A DNA stretch of 33,315 nucleotides, from contig JASBZE010000010.1 in NCBI GenBank assembly GCA_029983575.1, positions 1-33,315 on the forward strand. Direction: 5' to 3'. The notes beneath the pieces are model-generated. The model had not been told where the DNA came from, made no database searches, and worked only from the letters and a program-made list of their open reading frames with translations. The translations under genes and the position numbers were made by a program. Shown here in pieces: positions 16,585 to 25,054 of the stretch (its first letter is position 1; each line of letters starts with the position of its first letter). This stretch comes from Peptostreptococcaceae bacterium. GTDB taxonomy: Bacteria > Bacillota > Clostridia > Peptostreptococcales > Peptostreptococcaceae.

Positions 16585-17184
16585 ATGTCATCAATTACAA
16601 GAGGACCAAAATTTAAATTATGTAGAAGATTAGGACTAAATGTTTGCGGTCACCCAAAGGCTATGAACAGAGCTGCTAGAGGTACTGCAAGAAGTGATAA
16701 GAAACTTTCACCATATGGTACACAGTTACTAGAGAAGCAAAGATTGAGAGCATACTATGGAGTTTCTGAAAAACAAATGAGAATTCTAGTTAAAAAGGCT
16801 ATGAAATCTAAGGATACTACTGGTACAGCTATAATCAGAACTCTAGAGTGTAGACTTGACAACCTAGTTTACAGACTTGGATTTGCTTCAAGCATAAGAC
16901 AAGCTAGACAAATGGTTGTACATAACCACGTTTTACTAAACGGAAAGAAAGTTAACATCCCATCAATCATAGTTAAGGTTGGAGATGAAATCACATTAAG
17001 AGAAAAAGCTAGACAAAATGAACTTTTCAAGGCTAATGTTGAAGCTAGTGCACTAAGTGAACTACCTTACCTAACTAAGTCTGAAGACAAGTTCTCAGGA
17101 GTTCTATCTAGACTTCCTGAAAGAGAAGAAGTGCCTATCGAAATCAACGACGCACTTGTTGTCGAGTTTTACTCAAAACTGTAA
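16585..17184 (+). CDS. rpsD: 30S ribosomal protein S4
   Basis: S4 is a primary 16S rRNA-binding protein needed for 30S assembly. The protein has 199 residues, with the usual N-terminal region, the S4 RNA-binding domain (about residues 90-150, CRLDNLVYRLGFASSIRQAR) and the C-terminal signature SRLPEREEVPIEINDALVVEFYSKL, of which the last six residues are the typical end. Only two cysteines (13 and 21) occur near the N-terminus, so this is the form without the four-Cys zinc site. The gene stands alone with its own promoter, leader and terminator rather than in the rpsM-rpsK-rpoA cluster, as in B. subtilis. Confidence 0.96.
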   Translation: MSSITRGPKFKLCRRLGLNVCGHPKAMNRAARGTARSDKKLSPYGTQLLEKQRLRAYYGVSEKQMRILVKKAMKSKDTTGTAIIRTLECRLDNLVYRLGFASSIRQARQMVVHNHVLLNGKKVNIPSIIVKVGDEITLREKARQNELFKANVEASALSELPYLTKSEDKFSGVLSRLPEREEVPIEINDALVVEFYSKL

Positions 17185-17201
17185 TAGCAAATCTACTTAC
17201 A

Positions 17202-17239
17202 AAAAACGACCATCGTGTTTTTACACAGGTCGTTTTTTT
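17202..17239 (+). terminator. Terminator of rpsD (works for both strands)
   Basis: AAAAACGACC (17202-17211) pairs with GGTCGTTTTT (17228-17237), with an inner GTGT/ACAC pairing and a T-run. It lies between convergent rpsD and the minus-strand hydrolase, whose transcript it could also end. Confidence 0.88.
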
Positions 17240-17261
17240 ACGTCTATTTTGAATTTACCTT

Positions 17262-18071
17262 CTAATAGAGTTCAGGCCTCCTGTTTTTAAGAAGAGGAAG
17301 CTGCCTTCTTATTTTTTCTATTTCATCTCCATGTATATCGCAGTAAACTATCATTTCACTTTCATCGCCCTTTGCTATGACATTTCCCCATGGATCGCAA
17401 ACCCTTGAGTTTGCATATGATTCATAGCTAGAGCCAACATTACGAGCCGGTGCAGCACCACATACGAAGATCTGATTATCCAGTGCTCTCATCCTATTGG
17501 AAATTTCCCAGTGATCTGGACCGGTAGACTTGTTAAATGCCGCAGGTAAAAATATCATTTCGGCTCCCATTTTTGCTGTTTTACTAAATATCTCAGGGAA
17601 TCTGATATCGAAACAAATCAAGACGCCAAATTTGCCGAATTTCGTATCGAAGACAGTACATTTTTCTCCAGGAGAAAATGTGTCTGACTCCTTAAAGCTA
17701 ACCCCACCATCAATGTCTATATCAAAAAGATGAATTTTTCTGTGCTTTCCGAGTAGCTTTCCGTCTGAGTCAAAAGTGAAAGAGGTATTGTATAATTTAT
17801 CTCCATCTCTTTCAGGTATTGAGCCTCCTATTAATATAATTCCGTGTTCTTTTGCTGCCTCAGCAAGTTTTTTTGTTGTTGGCCCGGGGCATTCCTCAGC
17901 AAATTCGACGAAGAACTTATTGTGATATGGGCAGTTGAACATTTCCCCCAAAACCACAACCTCAGCACCATTTTGAGCAGCTTCTGCTACCATTTCCAGT
18001 GCATGCTCTACATTTTTTTCCTTGTCTTCAGTAGCTATATTTTGACAAATAGCAAGTTTAAAATCCTTCAT
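17262..18071 (-). CDS. Carbon-nitrogen hydrolase, omega-amidase (NIT2)-like
   Basis: A nitrilase-superfamily amidohydrolase of 269 residues. The catalytic Glu43 (VVLGEMFNCPY), Lys112 (GKHRKIHLFDID) and Cys153 (VLICFDIRFPE) are all present. KIHLFDIDIDGG and the NCPY motif place it with omega-amidases, which hydrolyse alpha-keto-glutaramate and alpha-keto-succinamate after glutamine or asparagine transamination. The exact substrate cannot be settled from sequence. It is read opposite to its neighbours, convergent with rpsD and divergent from grdX. GGGAGG precedes its ATG at 18071. It fits an amino-acid-fermenting cell. Confidence 0.9.
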   Translation of the reverse strand: MKDFKLAICQNIATEDKEKNVEHALEMVAEAAQNGAEVVVLGEMFNCPYHNKFFVEFAEECPGPTTKKLAEAAKEHGIILIGGSIPERDGDKLYNTSFTFDSDGKLLGKHRKIHLFDIDIDGGVSFKESDTFSPGEKCTVFDTKFGKFGVLICFDIRFPEIFSKTAKMGAEMIFLPAAFNKSTGPDHWEISNRMRALDNQIFVCGAAPARNVGSSYESYANSRVCDPWGNVIAKGDESEMIVYCDIHGDEIEKIRRQLPLLKNRRPELY

Positions 18072-18174
18072 AAAATCCTCCCTTCAAATAATATGTAATT
18101 GGTACATTGTTTTATGTGAATCTAGAGTTGAAACCCTAATAAATAATCTTCGAATTAATTGTGCATTTAAGTAA

Positions 18175-18183
18175 ATTATATCA
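18175..18183 (-). promoter_or_regulatory. Extended -10 promoter of the amidase gene
   Basis: On the minus strand TGA TATAAT (18183 down to 18175) lies about 100 nt before the amidase start. A weak TTGCAG -35 stands 18 nt upstream. Confidence 0.5.
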
Positions 18184-18348
18184 CTTATGACAACAAGTCT
18201 GCAAAATAAAATAAAAATTTATAATAAAACGAAAAATTTCATATTTATAAATGAAATGAAGTTATATTAATAATTTGATTATATGGTTAATTACGTTATT
18301 TTATTGACAAAAATCGAATAATGTATTGAAGAAATCTATATTTTGACC

Positions 18349-18377
18349 TTGAAATATAGTTGAGTTACTAATATAAT
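18349..18377 (+). promoter_or_regulatory. Promoter of the grdX-reductase operon
   Basis: TTGAAA at 18349-18354, a 17-nt spacer and a perfect TATAAT at 18372-18377. Two TTGAC sequences at 18304 and 18343 lack a partner -10 at proper spacing. The spacer 18184-18348 is AT-rich with nothing else I can support. Confidence 0.65.
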
Positions 18378-18444
18378 AGAATTAATAAGTAATTTTAAAT
18401 TATCAAACAACTTAAAATTATTTCTATAAAAAGGTGGTTATTGC

Positions 18445-18831
18445 ATGAAATATATAGTTGTGACAAATAATAATTCATTAATAGAAAGTGAAAAAGATTT
18501 TTCTGATGTTATTGATTACGTTTTTGTAGATGGAAACTTTTTAGATGTGCTTGTTAAAGTTAGAGACTTAATTCACATGGGACATAAGCTTATATCCCAT
18601 CCACTAGGAGCGAGCATTAGGATTATGTTTTCACCAGTCAGGTCGATTTTACTTTCTGATGAAAAATATGATGCAGATATTCTTTCTATGGAAGTTATTG
18701 AGTCTAGTATTGATAAATACAAGGCGACAATGGAAAACAGGAATATCGACTTTAGAAATAAGGATGATTATGAGTTTATAGATATTGAGTTGTTGAAATC
18801 TGCTTTAGACGAGGCTAGGATGTTTAAGTAA
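18445..18831 (+). CDS. grdX: GrdX family protein
   Basis: This 128-residue protein matches GrdX, a small protein of unknown function usually first in glycine, sarcosine or betaine reductase operons. The hallmark is the segment GHKLISHPLGASIR (from residue 46) after an N-terminal YIVVTNN strand, then a Pro-containing stretch and a helical C-terminus. It is soluble with no catalytic motif I can name. AAAGGTGG precedes the ATG. The reductase subunit genes follow after 109 nt with no terminator followed by a T-run, so they are probably one transcript. Confidence 0.85.
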   Translation: MKYIVVTNNNSLIESEKDFSDVIDYVFVDGNFLDVLVKVRDLIHMGHKLISHPLGASIRIMFSPVRSILLSDEKYDADILSMEVIESSIDKYKATMENRNIDFRNKDDYEFIDIELLKSALDEARMFK

Positions 18832-18838
18832 GTTTATC

Positions 18839-18919
18839 AGAGCCTATATTTTGGGCTCTTAAGTGTATATCACTTTTTAATAGACCTATTGGTTGAATTT
18901 TATTGGGCCATTGGTTGAA
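18839..18919 (+). promoter_or_regulatory. Structured spacer between grdX and the reductase alpha subunit
   Basis: AGAGCC (18839-18844) can pair with GGCTCT (18854-18859), but no T-run follows. The 10-mer ATTGGTTGAA is repeated at 18888-18897 and 18910-18919, 22 nt apart, just before the ribosome site of the next gene. The role is unknown; a protein site or duplicated mRNA element are both possible. Confidence 0.35.
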
Positions 18920-18940
18920 ATATTTTTGGAGGTGAGTTAT

Positions 18941-20230
18941 TTGAAACTCGAGTTAGGAAAGGTAATAGTAAAAGACCTTGAGTTTGGTGGTGTAACAAAG
19001 GTGGATGGCTCTACCCTTTACATCAACAAGTCTGAGGTAATCGAAGGTATTATGCAAATACCCGGAATCAAAGAGGTAGATGTAGATATTGCTAAGCCAG
19101 GCGACAAAACTAGGATTATACCTGTTAAAGATGTCATCGAACCTAGGGTTAAACTCGAAGGTGACGGTGCTGGTTTTCCAGGAGTTACAACTGATGTGAC
19201 TCAAGCTGGAAATGGTAAGGTGGCAAGGCTTGATGGGGTTGCAATAGTTACAATTGGAGATATCGTCGGCTTCCAAGAAGGCATCATAGACATGTGGGGA
19301 GAAGGAGCTAAGTGGACTCCATTTTCTAAAACGCTAAATATAGTCGTAGATATCAAGGTCGATGACTCACTTCATCCACATGAGCACGAAGAAGCTGTCA
19401 GGTTAGCGGGACTTAAGGCTTCTGAAATAGTAGGTGAGGCAGGAAGAGATGCAAAAATAGATGAGTTCGACGTGTATGAAATGGAAGATAACGCTGTTGA
19501 AAGTAAAAAATATCCGGATCTGCCAAAGGTTGTTTACGTTGAGATGCTAATTTCTCAAGGTTTACTTCACGACGGATATATTTATGGCGTTAATTCAGGC
19601 CATATACTTCCTACGCTCATTCATCCAAATGAAGAGTTAGATAATGCAGTAATCAGTGGTAACTGTGTTGCCGCTTGTGATAAGATAACGACTTATCAAC
19701 ATCAAAACAACAATGTTATTAGGGATTTATATAAACTTCACGGTAAGGAGATAAATTTCTTGGGAGTTTGCTTGACGCCTGAGATGACAACACTTGCCGG
19801 AAAGTTGAGAGCTTGTGATTACACTGCAAAACTTTGTAAGCTTCTAGGAGCAGATGGCGTAATAGTATCGGAAGAGGGTTACGGAAATCCAGATTCAGAC
19901 TTGGTTATGATTTGTTCTAGACTTGAAAAACAAGGAATTAAGACTGTTTTGATCACAGATGAGTGTTCAGGATGGGATGGAATGAGTCAACCGCTTACAG
20001 ATACAGCTGAAGAAGCAGTTGCAGTGGTTTCTACTGGTAACGTGTCACATCTAGTTCACCTAGATAAAGCGGACAAAATATTGGGAGATCCATTTGCAGT
20101 GGAAAATATAGCAGGTGGTTGGGCAGGAGCTTATGATGAGAATACTGGCAAACTATCTTGCGAGCTCAATGCAATCATCGGAGCGACTTCAGAAATCGGA
20201 TATCACAATGCAACAGTAGAATTATACTAA
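18941..20230 (+). CDS. Glycine/sarcosine/betaine reductase component B, pyruvoyl (alpha/beta proprotein) subunit
   Basis: This is the GrdE/GrdG/GrdI-type proprotein of 429 residues. It is expected to self-cleave before a cysteine to give two chains, the new N-terminus becoming a pyruvoyl group that binds the amino substrate. The site is visible as ISGNCVAACDK with Cys242. RIIPVKDVIEPRVKLEG (residues 58-74) is also typical. The start is TTG 18941 with GGAGGTGA 5 nt upstream, giving MKLELGKVIVKD; the ORF extends further upstream but without a ribosome site. With no grdA, grdC or grdD in this window, the pair could be glycine-, sarcosine- or betaine-specific (GrdE, GrdG or GrdI). Confidence 0.9.
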   Translation: MKLELGKVIVKDLEFGGVTKVDGSTLYINKSEVIEGIMQIPGIKEVDVDIAKPGDKTRIIPVKDVIEPRVKLEGDGAGFPGVTTDVTQAGNGKVARLDGVAIVTIGDIVGFQEGIIDMWGEGAKWTPFSKTLNIVVDIKVDDSLHPHEHEEAVRLAGLKASEIVGEAGRDAKIDEFDVYEMEDNAVESKKYPDLPKVVYVEMLISQGLLHDGYIYGVNSGHILPTLIHPNEELDNAVISGNCVAACDKITTYQHQNNNVIRDLYKLHGKEINFLGVCLTPEMTTLAGKLRACDYTAKLCKLLGADGVIVSEEGYGNPDSDLVMICSRLEKQGIKTVLITDECSGWDGMSQPLTDTAEEAVAVVSTGNVSHLVHLDKADKILGDPFAVENIAGGWAGAYDENTGKLSCELNAIIGATSEIGYHNATVELY

Positions 20231-20241
20231 GGAGGAAGACC

Positions 20242-21537
20242 ATGAGCAAAAAAGTTTTATATTATGTAAACCAGTTCTTTGGTCAAATTGGTGGTGAAGA
20301 CCAAGCTCACATAGCACCAGAATACAAAGAAGGAAAAATTGGTCCAGCCCTTGGATTTGACAAAGATATAAATAGCGTTGGCGAAGTAGTAGGAACTCTT
20401 ATATGTGGAGACAATTACTTCAACGAAAATTTGGATAAATCACTTGAATTCTTAAAGGATGTTCTAGATGAAGTTAAGCCAGATCTAGTAGTTGCTGGTC
20501 CAGCTTTTAACGCAGGAAGATATGGAATGGCTTGTGCTAATGTAGCTAAGTTCGTTTCTGAAAACTACGATATACCAGTTATTACAGGTATGTATGAAGA
20601 AAACCCGGGACTTGAAGTAGCAAAGGCGGTTTCTTATGTAGTTCCAACAAAAAATAACGCTGGTGACATGAGAAAAGCCCTACCTAAGATGGCAAGTATA
20701 GCTGTAAAAATTTTAAATGGCGAGGTTGTAAAACCTGCTGTGGACGGATACTTCGCACAAGGAAAAAGGCTTACTGTTTTAAGTGATAAGCTTGGATCAG
20801 AAAGGGCAGTTGAAATGCTGCTTAAGAGATTAAAGGGAGAGGAGTTTGAAACAGAGCTTCCAATGCCCGTTTTTGACAAGGTAGATCCAGCTGAACCTAT
20901 TAAAGACCTCTCAAAAGCAACAATTGCCTTAGTTACTACCGGTGGAATTGTTCCAGAGGGTAATCCAGACAGAATCCAATCAGCTTCAGCTCAAAAATGG
21001 GGCAAATATGATATAAGTGGTATTGATGAGCTAAAAGGCAAGTATGTGACAATACACGGAGGATACGATCCTGTCTATGCAAATGAGGATCCAGATAGGG
21101 TAGCCCCACTAAGAGATCTAAAAAAATTAGAAAAAGATGGGGTTATAGGAAATGTATACAAATATTTCTACACTACTACTGGAACTGGTACAGCAGTTGG
21201 AAATGCAATTAAATTCGGCCAGGAAATAGGTCAAGAGCTTTCAGACGCCAAAGTTGATGGGGTTATATTAACTTCTACGTGAGGTACTTGTACACGTTGC
21301 GGGGCAACGATAGTAAAAGAAATAGAAAGATTTGGCATACCTATTATACACATGGCTACAATAACTCCTATATCAAGATCTGTTGGAGCTAATAGAATAG
21401 TACCGGCTGTTGCCATCCCTTATCCTGTTGGGGACGCTTCATTGGAGACAGAAAAGGAACATGAGTTACAGTACGCTTTAGTCAATAGGGCGGTAAATGG
21501 ACTCGCTACAGCGGTAACTGAATCTACAGACTTTTAA
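20242..21537 (+). CDS. Glycine/sarcosine/betaine reductase component B, selenoprotein subunit (UGA = Sec347)
   Basis: The GrdB/GrdF/GrdH-type subunit carries the redox selenocysteine that accepts the carboxymethyl group and passes it to selenoprotein A. The reading frame is interrupted by TGA at 21280-21282 and continues in the same frame to TAA at 21537, giving 431 residues, the normal family length. The context TST-U-GTCTRCGA makes a Sec-x-x-Cys motif (Sec347, Cys350), with Cys353 close by, exactly where the family has it. A hairpin right after the UGA fits a bacterial SECIS. A conventional caller would split it into 346- and ~60-residue pieces. AAGGAGGAAG precedes the ATG; grdE-like stops 11 nt upstream. 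Confidence 0.94.
21280..21309 (+). promoter_or_regulatory. Sec UGA codon with bacterial SECIS-like hairpin
   Basis: After UGA (21280-21282), CGTTGC (21295-21300) pairs perfectly with GCAACG (21304-21309) around GGG. The loop begins 18 nt after UGA and contains G residues, in keeping with SelB-dependent bacterial SECIS elements, which sit inside the coding region. Confidence 0.85.
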
Positions 21538-21563
21538 TTAGATAATTATAATAAAAATGACAT

Positions 21564-21601
21564 GGGTCGCTAGATATCGTATTAAACTAGCGACCCTTTT
21601 T
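21564..21601 (+). terminator. Terminator of the grdX-component B operon
   Basis: GGGTCGCTAG (21564-21573) pairs perfectly with CTAGCGACCC (21587-21596), followed by TTTTT. Confidence 0.92.
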
Positions 21602-21602
21602 G

Positions 21603-21611
21603 TGTTATAAT
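21603..21611 (+). promoter_or_regulatory. Extended -10 promoter of the dehydrogenase-lepB run
   Basis: TGT TATAAT (21603-21611) lies directly after the terminator and 60 nt before the next ATG. The -35 is poor. Confidence 0.45.
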
Positions 21612-21671
21612 TATTAATATGAATAAGTATGATGAAATTTAATTTATTAAATATTAAATGGAGGAAGAGTT

Positions 21672-22658
21672 ATGCTATTACTAAATAAAGATGATATACA
21701 AAAGGTATTTACAATGAAAGATGCGATTGAAGCTGATAAGGAAGCATATAAGATGCTGAGCTCAGGCGAAACAGAGACTCCTCTTAGAAATGTTTTTAGG
21801 GCAAAAAAAGCAGAGGGAGATATTCTTTTTATGCCAGGGTTTATAGACGCCCTCGATGTTGCGGGGTTAAAGGTTGTTTCGATATTTCCAAACAATGTCG
21901 ATAAGGGTCTACCAACAGCTACTGGAACTGTATTTTTAGTTAGTGGAGAAACTGGAGAGGTCGTATCAATTATGGATGGTACATATATAACAGCTGTTAG
22001 AACTGGTGCTGCTTCTGGGGCAGCTATTGATTTGCTTGCAAAAAAAGATTGTAAAAAAGCCTGCCTAATCGGAACTGGAGGTCAAGGAGAGGCACAGTTA
22101 GAAGCAATCTTAACTGCTAGAGATTTAGAAGAGGTTTATGTGTACAGCAGAAAAAAAGAAAAAAGAGAAAAGTTTGCCAAGGATATGGCTGAAAAATTTC
22201 AGGATAAGGGCGTTAAGATAGTTGCAGCTTCAGACTCTGATGAAGCAGTAGAAAATGCTGATATTATCGTATTAGCTACAACTTCAAAAGTACCTACCTT
22301 TGATGCGTCAAAAGTATCAAAAGGTGCTTTAATATCTGGAATAGGGTCATATACAAAGGAAATGGACGAAATAGACGATAAGATATTTGAAAAGACAGAT
22401 AAGATATATTTCGATTCAAAAGACGCTGTGCTTTCTGAGTCAGGAGATATAATAAACCCATATGAGAAGGGAATATTAAAGGATGAAGATTTCACAGGAG
22501 ATATAGGAGATTTAATTCTTGGAAATATTAAAGGTAGAGAAAGTGACGATGAAATCATCGTGTTTAAGTCAGTGGGTGTGAGTGCCCAAGACATTGTGAC
22601 TGCTAAATGGATATACGAAAAAGCGGTTGAAGCAGGCGTAGGCACAGAATGGAAATAG
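21672..22658 (+). CDS. Ornithine cyclodeaminase / mu-crystallin family NAD(P)-dependent enzyme
   Basis: This 328-residue protein has the family dimer domain and a Rossmann fold with GTGGQGEAQLEA (from residue 134). Lys67 (GLKVVS) and Arg110 in RTGAASGAA are conserved active-site positions of the family. True ornithine cyclodeaminases carry a GGDCPGKTEL-type segment; here the matching place reads ISGIGSYTKEMDEID (221-235). That is closer to alanine dehydrogenase or imine (ketimine) reductase members, so I do not call it ocd. A role in amino-acid or imino-acid metabolism next to a Stickland-type reductase is plausible, but the terminator at 21564 separates the two. The 3' end overlaps the longest possible lepB frame. 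Confidence 0.85.
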   Translation: MLLLNKDDIQKVFTMKDAIEADKEAYKMLSSGETETPLRNVFRAKKAEGDILFMPGFIDALDVAGLKVVSIFPNNVDKGLPTATGTVFLVSGETGEVVSIMDGTYITAVRTGAASGAAIDLLAKKDCKKACLIGTGGQGEAQLEAILTARDLEEVYVYSRKKEKREKFAKDMAEKFQDKGVKIVAASDSDEAVENADIIVLATTSKVPTFDASKVSKGALISGIGSYTKEMDEIDDKIFEKTDKIYFDSKDAVLSESGDIINPYEKGILKDEDFTGDIGDLILGNIKGRESDDEIIVFKSVGVSAQDIVTAKWIYEKAVEAGVGTEWK

Positions 22659-22672
22659 ATAGAGGTGTGAAT

Positions 22673-23269
22673 GTGAAGAAAAAGGGATTTATAGGTGAAG
22701 TGATTGAAGTAATTAAGGTAGTTTTGTCGGCCGTTGTTTTAGCGTCGATTATAGTGCAATTTATCAGACCGACGACTGTGAGCGGCGAATCGATGTATTC
22801 GACCTTGCATGACAAGGACTATCTATTATTAAACTGTGTGTCCAGATATACAGGAGTTGATAGAGGAAATATAATAGTTTTCGATACAAATCTACCTGTA
22901 GAGGGAGCTAGTGACCAACCAAAGAAATTGTATAGAAAAATTTTCGACACTATTCTAAGAGACGACAGCAGGACCAAGGATTTAGTAAAGAGGGTAATTG
23001 CTCTTGAGGGCGACCATCTAGTAATAAAAGATGGGAAGGTAATCGTAAATGAAGCTGTAATAGACGAGCCTTACGTTTCTCCAGGAAATGTTACGGAGGG
23101 TAGTGTAGATATGGTAATTCCAAAAAACAAGATGTTTGTAATGGGAGACAATAGGATGAATTCAATGGACTCTAGATTTCCTGAGGTTGGGCTAGTAGAT
23201 AAATCCCAGCTTATAGGAAAACTGCTATTTAGGGTACTTCCAGTATCATCTATGGGTAAGGTAAATTAG
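22673..23269 (+). CDS. lepB: Signal peptidase I
   Basis: A membrane serine protease that removes signal peptides from exported proteins. It has an N-terminal anchor (about residues 11-31), Ser40 in SGESMYSTL as nucleophile, Lys106 in LVKRVIALEGD as general base, and the late box GDNRMNSMDSR. The start is a judgement: GTG 22673 has AGAGGTG 5 nt upstream and gives 198 residues, while ATG 22649, overlapping the previous stop codon, has only a weak GTAGG and would add eight residues. The coupling to the preceding gene is tight either way. Confidence 0.92.
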   Translation: MKKKGFIGEVIEVIKVVLSAVVLASIIVQFIRPTTVSGESMYSTLHDKDYLLLNCVSRYTGVDRGNIIVFDTNLPVEGASDQPKKLYRKIFDTILRDDSRTKDLVKRVIALEGDHLVIKDGKVIVNEAVIDEPYVSPGNVTEGSVDMVIPKNKMFVMGDNRMNSMDSRFPEVGLVDKSQLIGKLLFRVLPVSSMGKVN

Positions 23270-23307
23270 GAAAATCATAGGCAGATGCCTGGATTGGAGT
23301 TGATAGG

Positions 23308-25020
23308 ATGAGTAGAAGACTTGAAGACAGGAGAGTGGATATCAAGGTTTCTGACGGAAATGAGACTAGGGTTGTCAAGGGTGATTTTGAAACTAAGACA
23401 ATTAAGCTAACTGATATAGCTGATGCCTTTAGCGACCTATACGAAGGAGTATTAACATCCGCAATATTTAAAAATAAGTTTCATGAGTTGAGCGATAGAA
23501 TAAGTATCAAGGATTACTCAAAGGGTGATGAGCTAGATATAAAACTACTGGACACAACAACCCTCGATGGAATGAGGGTGTACATGAGAGGACTTAGCTT
23601 TGTTTTTGTGATAGCTTGTAGAGATGCACTTGATGGAGCTAGGGTATTTATAGAACACTCAATATCAGGTGGCATATACTGTACATTTGAACAGAGGGTA
23701 GAAGTAACCGATGAAGTAGTTAATAAGATAAAAAAACGCATGAGTGAGATAATAGATGCGAATCATGAGATATATCCAGTAGATATGCCTACAAAACTAG
23801 CTCAGAAAGAGTTTAGAAAGGTCAGGAGATTTGAAAAAGCTGATCTTCTTGACTATAGACACGATGAGATGACCAGGATATACAATTGCTGTGGATACAT
23901 AGATTATTTTTATGGATTTATGGTTGATTCTACCGGCAAACTAAGGGATTTTGACCTTAAAAAGTTTAATGAGGGCGTAGTGCTTATCGGACCTAAAAAA
24001 GGAATCAAGGGAAAGATAGGAGAATTTAAACCTCAGTATAAACTATCAAAAATATATAATGATACCGAGAGATGGACGACAGAGCAGGGAATTAGAAATG
24101 TACTTGATTTAAACAGGGCGATAGAGAGAGGGGAAATTGACGATATGATCCTCACAGTTGAGGCCTATCAGTCTAATGAACTCTCAAGAATAGCAAAGAG
24201 AATAAGCGAAGAAAAATCTCGAATAGTACAGATAGCCGCTCCGTCTTCATCAGGGAAAACCAGTTTTGCACATAGGTTAAGAATCAACTTAAGAGTATTT
24301 GGAGTTGATTCCATAGCACTTTCAACAGATGATTATTTTATAGATAGGGAAAATACCCCTAGAGATGAAAATGGGATGATGGATTTTGAATCACTTGAAA
24401 TAATCGACTTAGAAAAGTTAAATTCAGATTTAGATGACCTGTTGTCGGGCAAGGAAATAGATGAAATCAGATTCAATTTCTATACTGGTAAAAGAGAGTT
24501 GACCGGAAAGAAATTAAGCCTAAAAGATAATGAAATAGTTATTATCGAGGGGATACACGGATTAAATCCAAAACTTACATATAATATAAAAGACGAGTTA
24601 AAGTTCAAAATATACTTAAGTGTAATAACTCAGATAAACTTAGACGATCACAACAGAATCCCTACCACAGATCTCAGACTACTAAGGAGGATGGTAAGGG
24701 ACTTCAAGTTTAGGGGTTATGATGCTAGGGAAACCATAAATAGGTGGGAATCTGTAAGAAGAGGAGAGGATATCAACATATTTCCATATCAGGAAGAAGC
24801 TGATGAGATATTTAATTCATCTTGTATGTACGAGATTTCAATTTTAAAAAAATACGCAAAACCACTTCTTGACGATATTGGAGAGGACGAGCCTGAATAT
24901 GTTGAGGCTAGAAGATTAAATAAGTTGCTTCAGTACTTTGTTACCATTGAAGATACGTCTATAATATCCCCTGTTTCAATACTCAGGGAATTTATAGGAG
25001 GAAGCAAAATCGTCGACTGA
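23308..25020 (+). CDS. Nucleoside (uridine-type) kinase with N-terminal ThrRS-like domain
   Basis: This 570-residue protein joins two parts. Residues 1 to about 280 resemble the TGS/second-additional-domain region of threonyl-tRNA synthetase (FIEHSISGGIYC near 114-125, then QKEFRKVRRFEKADLLDYR). Residues from about 300 form a P-loop kinase of the uridine kinase/phosphoribulokinase family, with Walker A APSSSGKTS (311-319), STDDYFIDR and IIEGIHGLNP. This fused architecture is widespread in Clostridia, annotated as nucleoside kinase; the substrate is unproven. TTGGAG precedes ATG 23308, 38 nt after lepB. Confidence 0.88.
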   Translation: MSRRLEDRRVDIKVSDGNETRVVKGDFETKTIKLTDIADAFSDLYEGVLTSAIFKNKFHELSDRISIKDYSKGDELDIKLLDTTTLDGMRVYMRGLSFVFVIACRDALDGARVFIEHSISGGIYCTFEQRVEVTDEVVNKIKKRMSEIIDANHEIYPVDMPTKLAQKEFRKVRRFEKADLLDYRHDEMTRIYNCCGYIDYFYGFMVDSTGKLRDFDLKKFNEGVVLIGPKKGIKGKIGEFKPQYKLSKIYNDTERWTTEQGIRNVLDLNRAIERGEIDDMILTVEAYQSNELSRIAKRISEEKSRIVQIAAPSSSGKTSFAHRLRINLRVFGVDSIALSTDDYFIDRENTPRDENGMMDFESLEIIDLEKLNSDLDDLLSGKEIDEIRFNFYTGKRELTGKKLSLKDNEIVIIEGIHGLNPKLTYNIKDELKFKIYLSVITQINLDDHNRIPTTDLRLLRRMVRDFKFRGYDARETINRWESVRRGEDINIFPYQEEADEIFNSSCMYEISILKKYAKPLLDDIGEDEPEYVEARRLNKLLQYFVTIEDTSIISPVSILREFIGGSKIVD

Positions 25021-25054
25021 TAGGTAATTTTTTGTAGAAAAGGGATAGATAGGT

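Noticed and set aside
21352..21537. A separate 61-codon gene after the TGA of the component B subunit
   Set aside because: It is the C-terminal part of the same selenoprotein, in the same frame, with no ribosome site of its own.
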